Below, piece after piece: positions 13,717 to 23,047 of a stretch of DNA of 25,339 nucleotides (position 1 is the first letter of the stretch; the number at the start of each line of letters is the position of its first letter). The DNA is from a virus, in IMG/VR virus record IMGVR_UViG_3300012000_001059, positions 1-25,339 of that record. One strand, written 5' to 3'. Both the position numbers and the translations under genes were made by a program. The notes beneath the pieces were generated by a model, which searched no databases, was not told the origin of the DNA, and worked only from the letters and a program-made list of their open reading frames with translations.

Positions 13717-15238
13717 GCAGCCGATTCAGATCGAGGTCACGTTTGACGGCGCATCCGAGGCGACGCGCGAGCTGGGCCGCGTCAGCCAAGGTATCTCCAA
13801 CGTCGGCCAGACTGCGGACCGAGCGGGCGTCACGGTCGAGTCGTTCTCGCGCGGATTCCAGAACACCGCGCAGCGCATTCAAGGCGTTGCGGGTGCGGTG
13901 CAATCGTTGGCCAGTGCGCTTGGGAGCGAGGACCGCACTGGCAGCTTGATTGCCAGCGCCGCAGGAACCACGGCGCAGTTTGCCGCCATGGGCGCGATGT
14001 TTGGCCCCGGCGGCGCCATCGTGGGCGGAATCGTTGGGCTGACCACTTCGATCCTGTCGTTGGCTCGGGCCAATGACGATGCCGCGGAATCTGCGCGACG
14101 AGCCCGCGATATGATGCGCGAGCTAGCCGATCAGCGCATCGCAGAGCGCAACGAGGCTGCTCGTGCAGAGGCTATCCGCACCGGAGCATTCGCTGGTATT
14201 AGCGAGGAGGATTTGACTCGCGAACGGGAGATGAGAACCATCCGACGCGAGGAGCTGAGAACCGAGTTTGAGGAGTTGCGTGAGCGCGGACGGCGCACTC
14301 GAGAAATGTACGAAGGCGCCGGCCGTGAGGTGCCAGAGGCAATCGCGCGACCCATCCTCACTAGGATCAGGGAAATCGCGGAAGAGTTTCGTTCGCTTGG
14401 TGCAGAAGCGACAACCATCACTGGCGAGCTGAGCGAACGCGCTGGCGGACTTGGTGGAGCGCCAGAACCAACGCGACGTCGCGGAGGCGGTGGCCGTCGC
14501 GCAACCGCACCCGTCGCGGCGGCAGAGCCAGAGGCGCCAACGCGACTGGATTCGATGCGGTTTTTTGCAGAGGCCGAGCTTGAGATTACCGAGGATACCA
14601 ACAACCGTCTGATTGAAATGCGCGAAGCTCGTGACGAGCTTCTCGCCAGCAAAGCCGAGGAGGCCGCGCAGCTCGAGATCGATATCGCGAAGCGCCAGTA
14701 CGAAGAAATGGCTAGGCTCGGCGAGGAGCAAGAACAGGAACGCATCGCAGCCGACGAGCGTGCCATTGAGCATCGCCAGTCGATGATGAATGACCTTGGC
14801 GGCATGATGGCTCAAACCACCATGATGCTAGGTAAATCGGTGGCGGCGATTGCCACTGGCGAGCAAACCGCAGAGCAAGCGTTTGAGGGAATGGCCAAGT
14901 CCTTCCTTGAGATGATCGCTCAGTATGCCGCCATGAAAGCGGCCACCGAGTTTGCCGATGCGATTGCATCGTTCGCGCGGTACGACTACTCCGGCGGCGC
15001 TCAGCACATCGCTGCCGGCGTGGCCTTCACTGCGGTCGCTGTGGCGACCGGCGTGGGAGCTGCGGCCATCGGCTCCGCACCCAGCGCGCCCGCCCGTCCC
15101 GAGGCTGGCGGCGGCACCGAGGCAGCCCAGGGAGGCGACGTGATCATCAACTGGAACTCGCCGGTCATCACGGCGGGCACGCAGGCCGATCTTGGCCGCG
15201 AGCTGCAAGCCGCCGTCAGCGCGGCAGGGAGTATCTGA
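13709..15238 (+). CDS. tape measure protein
   Basis: 509 residues, ATG overlapping the end of the T frame. Tape measure proteins fill the tail tube and set its length. The sequence has the usual layout: an amphipathic N-terminus with repeated small residues (GRVSQGISNVGQTADRAG), a Gly/Ala-rich hydrophobic stretch (about 80-120, GPGGAIVGGIVGLTTSILSL), and a long charged coiled-coil region (about 130-380, many Glu/Arg heptads). A second hydrophobic segment near the end (AAGVAFTAVAVATGVGAAAIG) follows. At about 0.15 nm per residue this predicts a tail near 75 nm (inference). It is short for a siphovirus tape measure. The call rests on position after G/GT and composition. Confidence 0.82.
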   Translation: MAEQPIQIEVTFDGASEATRELGRVSQGISNVGQTADRAGVTVESFSRGFQNTAQRIQGVAGAVQSLASALGSEDRTGSLIASAAGTTAQFAAMGAMFGPGGAIVGGIVGLTTSILSLARANDDAAESARRARDMMRELADQRIAERNEAARAEAIRTGAFAGISEEDLTREREMRTIRREELRTEFEELRERGRRTREMYEGAGREVPEAIARPILTRIREIAEEFRSLGAEATTITGELSERAGGLGGAPEPTRRRGGGGRRATAPVAAAEPEAPTRLDSMRFFAEAELEITEDTNNRLIEMREARDELLASKAEEAAQLEIDIAKRQYEEMARLGEEQEQERIAADERAIEHRQSMMNDLGGMMAQTTMMLGKSVAAIATGEQTAEQAFEGMAKSFLEMIAQYAAMKAATEFADAIASFARYDYSGGAQHIAAGVAFTAVAVATGVGAAAIGSAPSAPARPEAGGGTEAAQGGDVIINWNSPVITAGTQADLGRELQAAVSAAGSI

Positions 15239-16044
15239 TGCCGGCCGGTCTGCTCTATTGCGCGGGCTTTCAGGTCACCTCAAGCGCGTCGATGACGGCG
15301 ACCGTAGCGGGCTCGGCTGCGACCATCGCATCCGGCTACTACATGCCATCCATGCAGACCTCGCTTGTGTATCCGACTCCGGGCGTAGCCTACGCTGGCG
15401 CGGCGTACACCAACTTCACCACGGCGGTAAAGACCGCATTCGACGCGGCGACGGCCACGACGTTCACCGTCACGTTCAACACGACCACGGGCCTCTACAC
15501 CATCAGCCGCGCCACGACGTTCACGTTGTCATTCAGCAGCGCATCGGACTTGCGGTTGCGCGCCGCCCTGGGATTCACTGGCAACAAATCCGGAGCCAAC
15601 ACGTACACCTCAGATGTCGTGCCGGCCTATGTGTGTCGGTCGGAAATTCTGGGTCGGTCGAACGTCATGGGCCAAGTCGAGCCCGACGAGATAGCCGAAG
15701 AAACCGTGTCCGATGGCGGCGAAGCATTCGTTATCACGCGCAAGAGCGGCGAGTTCCTGATGACATGGCAGCAGACCATGGAGCCGCGCTCGGCGGTGTA
15801 CGAATGGGCGGCATATGTCGCGGCCAGCTCCTCGAGCATCCCGTGGTCGTGGCAGCAGTGGTTTCGCCACACGCGCGGGACGCATCCGTTCTACGTCAAC
15901 GACACGCTCGAGGGCGAGCCCAACGGCGCGGTGTATCGGCTGACGGCCAAGGGCGCTAGCTTCCGCCCGCAGCGTGTCACCGCGGACTATGACGATCAGT
16001 GGGTCGTGCCTTTTGAGGCGCGCTGGCTGGGCCGGTACAACTGA
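15238..16044 (+). CDS. putative distal tail protein
   Basis: 268 residues, start overlapping the tape measure stop. The first half is Thr/Ala/Ser-rich and beta-stranded (TFTVTFNTTTGLYTISRATT then LRAALGFTG), a pattern I associate with tail-tip proteins. The second half has a compact region with WSWQQWFRHTRGTHPFYVND and ends in VVPFEARWLGRYN, reminiscent of tube-like beta-sandwich domains. The position between tape measure and the large hub-like gene is that of the distal tail (Dit) protein of siphoviruses. No motif is diagnostic, so the call is positional. Confidence 0.5.
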   Translation: MPAGLLYCAGFQVTSSASMTATVAGSAATIASGYYMPSMQTSLVYPTPGVAYAGAAYTNFTTAVKTAFDAATATTFTVTFNTTTGLYTISRATTFTLSFSSASDLRLRAALGFTGNKSGANTYTSDVVPAYVCRSEILGRSNVMGQVEPDEIAEETVSDGGEAFVITRKSGEFLMTWQQTMEPRSAVYEWAAYVAASSSSIPWSWQQWFRHTRGTHPFYVNDTLEGEPNGAVYRLTAKGASFRPQRVTADYDDQWVVPFEARWLGRYN

Positions 16045-18647
16045 TGACCAGCACCGTCACAGGAAGCGGCGAGGTCTCCTATAGGCTCGTCATTGAGCGA
16101 TGGCCCGAGTCGTGGGTCACGCATCAGTCGATGGAGAACGCTGCCGTCACGCCCAAGCGGTACATGGGCCTGAGCGTCCGCGGCGCCAAGATCAAGCACA
16201 TCTCCAACCCGCTGACGGCTGAGGCCGAGGTCTCGTCGTTTGCGTGCCGCATCGCTGACATCCTGGGTCGAGCCACCGCGTCGTTCGGACAGCGGCCGAC
16301 GCTCAAGACGTGGCTGACCTCTGACATGACCACAGCGGCCGCGACCATCCTGTGTCGAGCGAATCCGATTGCCGATGGATGGCCGACGACCGGCACGCTG
16401 TGGGTCAACAGCGAGGCAATCAACTACACCGGCCGCACGACTGCGCCCAACCGATTCACCGGATGCGGCGGCGCCAACCGTGCGCGGCTCGATTCGCAGT
16501 TGCAGAAGCACTACGTCTCGACGGGCGGATACACGCGCTACCCAGAGATCACCAACCGTCCGCCGACAATGGCGGGCTGCCGTGCATGGCTGTACCGCTA
16601 CGAAGCGACCGACGACCCGCAAGGCGACGGAACAATCTACTGGCGAGGCATCGTCACCAAAGACCCGGTGTACGATGGTGCTACGTGGACGCTGGCTATC
16701 GAGCCGCTCACGGTGCTGCTCGAGCGCAGCGTCAACGCGGACATTGCCAACTCGGCCCGGCCTCGAGGTATCTACTACCCCGACAACGCGTATTTTAGTC
16801 TGTACCTGACCTCGGATGCGATTAGCGGATCGCTGCGCATCAACCTATCTGGATTCTGGGAGACCAATCAGGACTTCGTTGACGACATCAACGCGGCTAT
16901 TGCGGCGTCGTCTTTCGATGCGAACAACCGATGCCGCATGACGGCGGTGGCCGACGGCGACTCGTCGTGGCACCTCGAGATGCTGGCCAGCGTGGGGTGC
17001 GCCAACGTCAACATCAGCATTGGATCGCTGTTCCGCGACGGCGCCAACTCCATTGAACCAGAGTTCAATCGATGGCCAGTAGATGATGCGGACGACCCGT
17101 TCGCGCTGCCCATTGAGGGCGGTTACGTCAACGGCACCACGTATTTCTGGCTGCCGCAGACGACATCGACGCCGGGCGCTGGCGGCGTGCCTCGAGGTGT
17201 GTTCGGCTACAACCGGCGTCCGCTTCCGGGCATTGCTGGCGGCACCAACCCGCAGACTCGCATCTACTTCGGAGGCGGGCTCGACCTAACCGGGCTGACC
17301 GGAGCCATGATCGAATGGAAAGAGTTCGGCTCGTTCTCAGGCACCGAGTCCTTCCATAGCGTTCTGACGTACAGCTCGGGCTCTCGGTATATCGACTTTT
17401 CGCGAGGCACTGGCACGAGCGCCGCGGAGTCCATGTACGGCTGGACGCCAGCGCTGTTGCCAGAGATTCGGTTTGGTCGCGACTATGGCAGTGGCAGCCT
17501 TGGGACGTTCTTGAAGGGCATTGTCGATGCTGTGCCCAACGGGCTGAATCTCGGCGCCGTTCCTCCGCTGCGTTCTGACGACTTTGAGCAGACGTTGCCT
17601 GCGGTGTTCCCGGCCGTTGCGGATCGGGTCGTCAATGGCCGCAGGTACACGTCCTTCGGCTCGTCAGACCTGATGGACATCATCAAGCCCGAGTGTCTGT
17701 TGGCTGGATACGGGCTCGGCCTGACTCCGACTGGCAAGATCCGGTTCTACTTGGTGCAGCCGCCAAACGCCGGACTCATTGTGACAGGCACGCTGACCAC
17801 TACTGGCTTCGTCATCAGCTCGCCCACCGGCGACATTTCATGGCAGCCGATGGGACGCGGCACGGCCAATCAGGTGACGCTGCTCCGCGGGTATCGGTCT
17901 CAGGATGACGACTACGCCGAGCGTCCCGTGACGGTGCGCGACGTTGCGGCGTTCGGCCAGTCGCCTCGCCCGCTGTCTGTCAAGATCGAGCCCAAGTCAT
18001 ACATCACCCCTCCCGAGTCGTATTCCGAGGTGGTCGAGGTGGCGCGGCGGCAGTTCGCTCTGTTCGCCTATCCGTATGCCCACGTGGTCGTGCCCACCGA
18101 TCTGCGGTTTGCCGCACGAGCTCACGGCGACATCGTGTACGTCAGCAGCTCGAGGGTGCCCGATGTTGCAACCGGGACGCTTGGTGTCTCCAACATGCCG
18201 ATGCTGGTCACCGGCTTTGAGAAGTCTCCGAATGACCCACAAGTGAAGCTGCATGGGATTGCGATTGCAGACTCGCTGGCTGGGTACGTGCCTGAGTTTC
18301 AGATTCTCAGCGAGGTCAACGTCAGCGGCAACACGTGGGATCTGACGCTCGACATGGGCACATTGACTGCCAGCGACTACTTCGCGGCCAACTACGGCGT
18401 GCGCGTGTGGGAGTTCGATGGCACGACCTCGATGGTGCTCGGCGGCGTGGTGAGCGTGACCGGTTCCGTGGTGCGGGTGATTTTTGGCACCTCGGCCGCT
18501 GCACTCACGAGCGGGACTTGGGTGCTCGGCTGGTATTCGGCCTCCGATGGCATCGACCCGGCGCAAGAGTTCCACGCATACGTGGCGGACTCTACCGGCA
18601 ACATCAATACCGGCTCAGGCAGCACGACAACCAAGGTGTTCTCATGA
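16044..18647 (+). CDS. large tail-tip / baseplate hub-like protein
   Basis: 867 residues, the largest gene in the window, coupled by TGATG to the gene before. The N-terminal region has YRLVIERWPESWV and repeated beta segments (GTLWVNSEAINYTGRTT, TIYWRGIVTKDPVYDGATWTLAIEPLTVLLE, in part). The middle holds a helix-rich stretch with DLMDIIKPECLLAGYGLGLTP, followed by IRFYLVQPP. The C-terminal quarter has small beta domains ending in a Ser/Gly/Thr-rich tail. This matches the hub or tail-associated protein that closes the tail tip. No lytic or peptidase motif was seen. Family name uncertain; virion location inferred from order. Confidence 0.6.
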   Translation: MTSTVTGSGEVSYRLVIERWPESWVTHQSMENAAVTPKRYMGLSVRGAKIKHISNPLTAEAEVSSFACRIADILGRATASFGQRPTLKTWLTSDMTTAAATILCRANPIADGWPTTGTLWVNSEAINYTGRTTAPNRFTGCGGANRARLDSQLQKHYVSTGGYTRYPEITNRPPTMAGCRAWLYRYEATDDPQGDGTIYWRGIVTKDPVYDGATWTLAIEPLTVLLERSVNADIANSARPRGIYYPDNAYFSLYLTSDAISGSLRINLSGFWETNQDFVDDINAAIAASSFDANNRCRMTAVADGDSSWHLEMLASVGCANVNISIGSLFRDGANSIEPEFNRWPVDDADDPFALPIEGGYVNGTTYFWLPQTTSTPGAGGVPRGVFGYNRRPLPGIAGGTNPQTRIYFGGGLDLTGLTGAMIEWKEFGSFSGTESFHSVLTYSSGSRYIDFSRGTGTSAAESMYGWTPALLPEIRFGRDYGSGSLGTFLKGIVDAVPNGLNLGAVPPLRSDDFEQTLPAVFPAVADRVVNGRRYTSFGSSDLMDIIKPECLLAGYGLGLTPTGKIRFYLVQPPNAGLIVTGTLTTTGFVISSPTGDISWQPMGRGTANQVTLLRGYRSQDDDYAERPVTVRDVAAFGQSPRPLSVKIEPKSYITPPESYSEVVEVARRQFALFAYPYAHVVVPTDLRFAARAHGDIVYVSSSRVPDVATGTLGVSNMPMLVTGFEKSPNDPQVKLHGIAIADSLAGYVPEFQILSEVNVSGNTWDLTLDMGTLTASDYFAANYGVRVWEFDGTTSMVLGGVVSVTGSVVRVIFGTSAAALTSGTWVLGWYSASDGIDPAQEFHAYVADSTGNINTGSGSTTTKVFS

Positions 18648-19342
18648 GCGGATCCAGCGAGCTCGAGTACCGCGTCAGGCATACGCCTTCGACGCTGTAC
18701 AACGCGGCGTATAGACCGGTCGGCGACAAGGCAACGCGCTGGGTGCTGGTGAACAACACCAACCACTATGCTGACATCCACGGACAGGTGCGGGCGTGTT
18801 TCAGCTCGCGCGCCGTGGGGCCTGCCAAGTCTCCGTACTACGAGACCTACTCGACCGACTGGAAGAACGTCATGACGACGGCGCCATTCCCGATTGCGAT
18901 GCGGGAGGATGGCAGCTCGTATCGCATCCGCGTGGTGGTCGGAGGCGCCGCAGAGAACGCCGCGGCAGCCTGCCGGTTTGGCGTGGTGCTGTCTCTGTTC
19001 GGCGCTCCTACGGACCCGCGCAGCACGCTTGAGCAGGCCGTGGCTGGGACCATTCCCACGGACTCTGTGTGGCATACCGATTCGGCCACCAGCGGCACCA
19101 CGCCTGCGTTTCTGAACGGCAAGTCAAAGGGCACTATCAATTGGGACCGGCTGATTGCGCTCACGCGCGACGAGGCGGCTCCGTTCTTGACGGTGACCGG
19201 CACTCCGCTGGACATCGGCGGCTCGTCGTCTGGTGTGCCTCAATGCCTCGCGCAGCTATTCGTGTTCGCCAAAACGAACAACGGCCTGTATGGCGCGCGG
19301 CTGCATTACTTCCAGGCTACCGAATGGTATGGTGAGCCGTGA
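18644..19342 (+). CDS. virion-module protein of unknown function
   Basis: 232 residues from ATG 18644, chosen because it overlaps the hub stop (ATGA); the frame is open further upstream but only as a shadow. The sequence is predicted to be mainly beta (TRWVLVNNTNHYADIHGQV, SYRIRVVVGG), has two cysteines and no signal peptide. It is coupled to the next gene by a GTGA overlap. Its place between hub and fibre suggests a tail-tip or receptor-contact protein. I do not recognise the family. Confidence 0.6.
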   Translation: MSGSSELEYRVRHTPSTLYNAAYRPVGDKATRWVLVNNTNHYADIHGQVRACFSSRAVGPAKSPYYETYSTDWKNVMTTAPFPIAMREDGSSYRIRVVVGGAAENAAAACRFGVVLSLFGAPTDPRSTLEQAVAGTIPTDSVWHTDSATSGTTPAFLNGKSKGTINWDRLIALTRDEAAPFLTVTGTPLDIGGSSSGVPQCLAQLFVFAKTNNGLYGARLHYFQATEWYGEP

Positions 19343-20358
19343 CGTACATCCCGCGTAACCTGCTGAGAACCAAGCCGAGCTATACGCTGGTCAATCCAGG
19401 TGCTCCGGTGCGCGCGGCTGGCACGTGGCGCGAGCTGGCCGATGGCATCCAGTGGATTGCGGGCAAGGGCGCGTGCCTCGTGCCTTGGATGAATACCAGC
19501 TTTCAGATTGCGGCTGGCGTGACAAAGACCTTGCGCTTCCGCGTGCGACCTCGAGGCAAGGCCATTCGTCGCATGTGGGGGCTGATGTTGCAGCCCAACA
19601 CGCTGTCGGTCGATACGTCGGTCACCATTCGCGCGCCGGCCTCGACGGGCACGGCGGTCACGGTTGACCTTCGGCACCCTGGGCTGTTCTGGCAGCCGTT
19701 CACGTACATTGAGGATCTGGCGGCCAAGTCCTCGACCGAGCAGGAGATCAGCATCGACATTGCCTCAATCGGAGGCACGACCAATGTGCTTGGTGTCCAG
19801 TGCTATGAGCAGGACCGTTCTGCGTTGAACGACGACGCGACTGACTACGGCATCCGGGTCGAGACTGTGGTTCCGCGTGCGCCGATGATCGACGTTGCGC
19901 AGACGAGCCTTCGCGGCGTGTACGATGCGTTCGCCAATATGGACGCGCGGCGGGTGGGCATTCTGCACCTCGCGCTCGACACCAGCGAGGCATTCACACG
20001 CACAAGTACGGGCTTCCTCAAGCTGACCAATCTGCCGTATAAAATCCAGGTGCCGAAGCTAAACGCAGGCGCCACGACACAGGCGGTCTACTGGAGCTGC
20101 TATGCGCGCATGGCGACGTCGGGCGGTACAGGCGGCAGCGTCCGGATAGTGACGACGACTTCGGCCGTCACCGATACCGCCACGATTACCGGGACCACGT
20201 TTGCGTGGATCACCTCGAGGTCTATCAACGTCGCTTGCGACAACTTCGCCACGGTCGACGGCTTCCGCGATGATGAGTTGTCGATTGAGATTGCTGGCGA
20301 TGGCACGCGCACGGTCGAGGTTGCGAGCGTGTCTATCTGGGTGGATTCGGTGGCGTAA
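19339..20358 (+). CDS. virion-module protein of unknown function, beta-rich
   Basis: 339 residues starting at GTG 19339, overlapping the preceding stop. Two beta-rich halves are visible: about 20-180 (TKTLRFRVRPRGKAIRRMW, TSVTIRAPASTGTAVTVDL) and about 200-339 (KIQVPKLNAGATTQAVYW, SVRIVTTTSAVTDTATITG, VEVASVSIWVDSVA). The second half has the look of a jelly-roll/carbohydrate-binding-like domain, but this is impressionistic. It directly precedes the tail fibre, so a baseplate or fibre-attachment role is plausible. Confidence 0.58.
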   Translation: MTYIPRNLLRTKPSYTLVNPGAPVRAAGTWRELADGIQWIAGKGACLVPWMNTSFQIAAGVTKTLRFRVRPRGKAIRRMWGLMLQPNTLSVDTSVTIRAPASTGTAVTVDLRHPGLFWQPFTYIEDLAAKSSTEQEISIDIASIGGTTNVLGVQCYEQDRSALNDDATDYGIRVETVVPRAPMIDVAQTSLRGVYDAFANMDARRVGILHLALDTSEAFTRTSTGFLKLTNLPYKIQVPKLNAGATTQAVYWSCYARMATSGGTGGSVRIVTTTSAVTDTATITGTTFAWITSRSINVACDNFATVDGFRDDELSIEIAGDGTRTVEVASVSIWVDSVA

Positions 20359-22070
20359 TGGCAGGCACCGGCTCAGTCGTCATCAACTTCGTGACCGCGT
20401 TGCCCACGACGGCCAACGTCGGCGCGCATCGCATCCACACCAGCAACGGCCTACTGCAAGGCTACAACGGCACGACCTGGGTGCAGTACGGCTCGGGCGG
20501 CGGCGGCGGTGGCGTAGCCATCAGCGCCAGCGGCAGCAGCGCCTCGAGCGGCACGGTCGTATTCAGCAACTCGAACGGCGTCTCGTTCGGGATGTCTGGG
20601 TCCACCGTGACCGCCAGCGTGGCCGCAGGGCCGTCCGCTGGAATCGGCGGCATTGGAGCGAGCACACAGACCGCGACGAGCGGCACGGTGGTCTTTAGCG
20701 CCAGCAACGGCCTTTCCTTCGGCCTGTCTGGCAGCTCGCAGATCACCGGTTCGCACGACGGATTCCGCTCGGTCTCGGCGGGCACGACTCACGCGCTCGG
20801 CCCGAGCTTGTCGCTGGCCAACTCCAACGGCCTGAGCTTCGGCGTCAGCGGCTCGACCGTCACGGCCAGCTACACAGTCCCCAGCACAGGGGGGCTTATC
20901 AGCGCGGTCAATCTCTCGGCTGGCACCGCCTCGAGCAGCCTGACGAATCTGGTGCTGTCCAACAGCAACGGTGTGAGCTTTGGCCTTGGGACTGGCTCTG
21001 TCGTGACCGCTTCCGTGGCTGCGGGCGCGACGGCTACGGGCAACCTCGGGGCGCTGGCTGCGGGCACGCAGACGGCCACGAGCGGGAGCGTGGCGTTCAT
21101 CGACTCCAACGGGATCTCGTTCGGCATGTCGGCATCGACGCGCATCACGGCGTCGTACACGGTGCCCAGCACGGCGGGGCTCATCAGCGCCATCAACGTC
21201 AGCGCGGGCACGACCTCGACCAACGCAAGCGCGGTGGTTTTCAGCAACGCCAATGGCGTGTCATTCGGCCTCAATGGCGCGACTATCACCGCGTCCGCAT
21301 CGGGCGGTGGAGGCGGCGGTTGGACGCTGTCCACCTTTGAGCCTGCTCCATTCGTCGCCAACACGGGCACCGCTGCCATCTCGCTGTCGAGCAACACCTC
21401 GGCGGCCATGATGCTGTTCCCGATGCAGCTAGAAGCGCCCGTTGCCGCCGAGGTGATGGGCATCGTCGTGTCAATGAGCATGACCACGGGCGGCGCATCG
21501 AGCTTCCGCCAGTCGGGGACGCTTCGATGGGGGCTATACACACGGCCAACCGGCGCGTCGTCTACGCAGCTAAACCTATTTGGGTCTGACTCGCTGAGCT
21601 ACGCAGTCACCTACAACAACAGCTCAATCAGTATCTCTCAGGTGACGACCACGAACTACGGTCCGTCGTATAGCTATGGACTGACAAACAGCGCGGGCCT
21701 CAATATCAGCAGCGGATACACCGGCCTAAAGTTGCTGAATCTAGATCTTGGCTCGACGCTGACAGCCGGCCAGTATTGGTTCGGCCTGCATCACATCAAC
21801 ATCAGTTCAAGCTTCAACAGCGGGATTCGTCTCAGCCTGTATGGCTCGGCGCACACGCTGACCGGCCTTGCGCCAATGGGCTCGTTTTCGTCGGCGTACT
21901 CGACGGGCACCGATTTGTATCAAGGACTCGGAGGCAATCTGTACCTCGGGCTCGGCAGCTACTCGGTGGCCGGTCTGACGTCGCTCCCTGGCACCATAAG
22001 CATCTCGCAGATCACGCAAGCCGGCGTCAACTTGGTCCCTTATTGGCGACTTTCCACGAGGGTCACATGA
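20358..22070 (+). CDS. tail fibre protein with internal repeats
   Basis: 570 residues, start overlapping the previous stop (TAATG). After a short N-terminal domain containing LLQGYNGTTWVQYGS there is a Gly run, then six imperfect repeats centred on SNGVSFGxxGSTVTAS (residues about 58-313), then another Gly run (near 316-321) acting as hinge. A C-terminal domain of about 250 residues rich in Ser, Gly, Leu and Tyr (QYWFGLHHINIS, LYQGLGGNLYLGLGSYS) follows. Repeats of this type are widespread in phage fibres and probably form a trimeric beta-structured shaft. The C-terminal domain would be the receptor-binding tip. There are no cysteines and no chaperone motif. Fibre call strong; receptor unknown. 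Confidence 0.85.
   Translation: MAGTGSVVINFVTALPTTANVGAHRIHTSNGLLQGYNGTTWVQYGSGGGGGGVAISASGSSASSGTVVFSNSNGVSFGMSGSTVTASVAAGPSAGIGGIGASTQTATSGTVVFSASNGLSFGLSGSSQITGSHDGFRSVSAGTTHALGPSLSLANSNGLSFGVSGSTVTASYTVPSTGGLISAVNLSAGTASSSLTNLVLSNSNGVSFGLGTGSVVTASVAAGATATGNLGALAAGTQTATSGSVAFIDSNGISFGMSASTRITASYTVPSTAGLISAINVSAGTTSTNASAVVFSNANGVSFGLNGATITASASGGGGGGWTLSTFEPAPFVANTGTAAISLSSNTSAAMMLFPMQLEAPVAAEVMGIVVSMSMTTGGASSFRQSGTLRWGLYTRPTGASSTQLNLFGSDSLSYAVTYNNSSISISQVTTTNYGPSYSYGLTNSAGLNISSGYTGLKLLNLDLGSTLTAGQYWFGLHHINISSSFNSGIRLSLYGSAHTLTGLAPMGSFSSAYSTGTDLYQGLGGNLYLGLGSYSVAGLTSLPGTISISQITQAGVNLVPYWRLSTRVT
20529..21296 (+). repeat. six-copy coding repeat of the tail fibre shaft
   Basis: The protein motif (S/A)N(S/A)NG(V/L/I)SFG followed by a Gly/Ser turn and TVTAS recurs six times, at residues about 69-87, 112-132, 153-171, 199-219, 247-266 and 294-313. 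Spacers vary in length and carry a shared SAGT or AGTQTATSG phrase. Two copies are followed by nearly the same YTVPST(G/A)GLISA(V/I)N segment, so the unit has partly been duplicated as a longer block. Such arrays can lengthen or shorten the fibre by recombination. Confidence 0.8.
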
Positions 22071-22315
22071 CGACGACGACGGTTGCGTGGTTGCGCTCGG
22101 TACGCATCGACGACGACGGAATCACCGCCTACGTGGACATCCATTCCACGCTCGGCCCCGAGGTGACATCGTGGGAAATCCACGGGCTGAACCCCGATGC
22201 CGATGGAGCCGTGCTCGAGGAGACTATTCTGGCTAACGTCCAGGCGTATTGCCGCGGGACGCTGGGCATCCCCGTGGATGCCGACCATGCGGTGCGATTA
22301 CTGACGAGGCTATGA
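22067..22315 (+). CDS. small protein of unknown function
   Basis: 82 residues, ATG 22067 overlapping the fibre stop (ATGA), with CGAGGG about 6 bases upstream. It has an N-terminal beta hairpin (TVAWLRSVRIDDDGITAYVDIHS) and a C-terminal helix (VLEETILANVQAYCRGTLG). Its stop overlaps the next start, so it belongs to the same operon. It could assist the fibre or the following glycosyltransferase, but there is no direct evidence. Confidence 0.6.
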   Translation: MTTTTVAWLRSVRIDDDGITAYVDIHSTLGPEVTSWEIHGLNPDADGAVLEETILANVQAYCRGTLGIPVDADHAVRLLTRL

Positions 22316-23034
22316 TGACGATGATGACGATGGATCAGGCCAACGCCTACGCGGCGGGCCGCAACTTCGATAACATGGCCCATCTCAAGGGCACGACATA
22401 CAAGGACGTATCCACGGTAGTCATCCTGCCGTCGCGCGGGATGATGCACCAGCGGGCCGCACAAGCCATCTTCAACGTCCAAGGCCCGATGAACGCGAAG
22501 CGGGCCGTGCTCACGTGCGAGGGGCACGAGGTCGGGCACGCATACAACGCGATGATTGACACCATCCTGGCGCATCCCGACCTCGGGAAATGGCGCTACG
22601 TCCTGACCATCGAGGACGACAACCTGCCGCCGCCCGACGCTCACATCAGGCTGATCGAGTCCATCGAAGCGGGGCCGTTCGACGCGGTGGGAGCGTTGTA
22701 TTTCACTAAGGGCGAGGGCGGCATGCCGATGTGCTACGGGGATCCGTCGCAGCTCGCGCCGATGTGCTTTCGCCCTCGGGACGTCCGCGCTGCTGTCGAG
22801 CGTGGGCACATCGTGGAATGCAACGGGATCGCGATGGGCTGCACGCTGTATCGCATGGACTTGTTCCGCGACATCAAGGGTCCGTGGTTCGTCACCACGC
22901 AGGACAGCGTGCACGGGCACATGACGCAGGACTTGTACTTCTGCCAGCGTGCTCGAGCCGCAGGCAAGCGGTTCGCTGTGGACTGCCGGGTCAAGGTGGG
23001 CCACCTGGATATCAATACCGGCATTGTGTGGTGA
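22312..23034 (+). CDS. glycosyltransferase-like protein, GT-A fold (GT2-type)
   Basis: 240 residues. Several tandem in-frame ATGs (22312, 22315, 22321, 22324, 22330) make the exact start uncertain; 22312 overlaps the upstream stop and has GAGG 4-5 bases before it. The protein opens with a VVILPSRGMMHQRAAQAIF strand-helix typical of GT2 nucleotide binding. It has an acidic LTIEDDNLPP motif (98-107) in the DxD position for metal/UDP-sugar binding, then VECNGIAMGCTLYRMDLF and a C-terminal MTQDLYFCQRARAAGKRF (204-221) with the Asp typical of the acceptor-side base, ending VKVGHLD. It probably transfers a sugar to an unknown acceptor such as virion protein, DNA base or host glycan. Fold call strong. 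Confidence 0.8.
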   Translation: MMTMMTMDQANAYAAGRNFDNMAHLKGTTYKDVSTVVILPSRGMMHQRAAQAIFNVQGPMNAKRAVLTCEGHEVGHAYNAMIDTILAHPDLGKWRYVLTIEDDNLPPPDAHIRLIESIEAGPFDAVGALYFTKGEGGMPMCYGDPSQLAPMCFRPRDVRAAVERGHIVECNGIAMGCTLYRMDLFRDIKGPWFVTTQDSVHGHMTQDLYFCQRARAAGKRFAVDCRVKVGHLDINTGIVW

Positions 23035-23047
23035 TCGGAGGCTGACG

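Noticed and set aside
14123-14815. 230- and 224-codon minus-strand frames within the tape measure gene
   Set aside because: Ser/Arg/Leu-rich mirror coding of the charged coiled coil; no start context or motifs.
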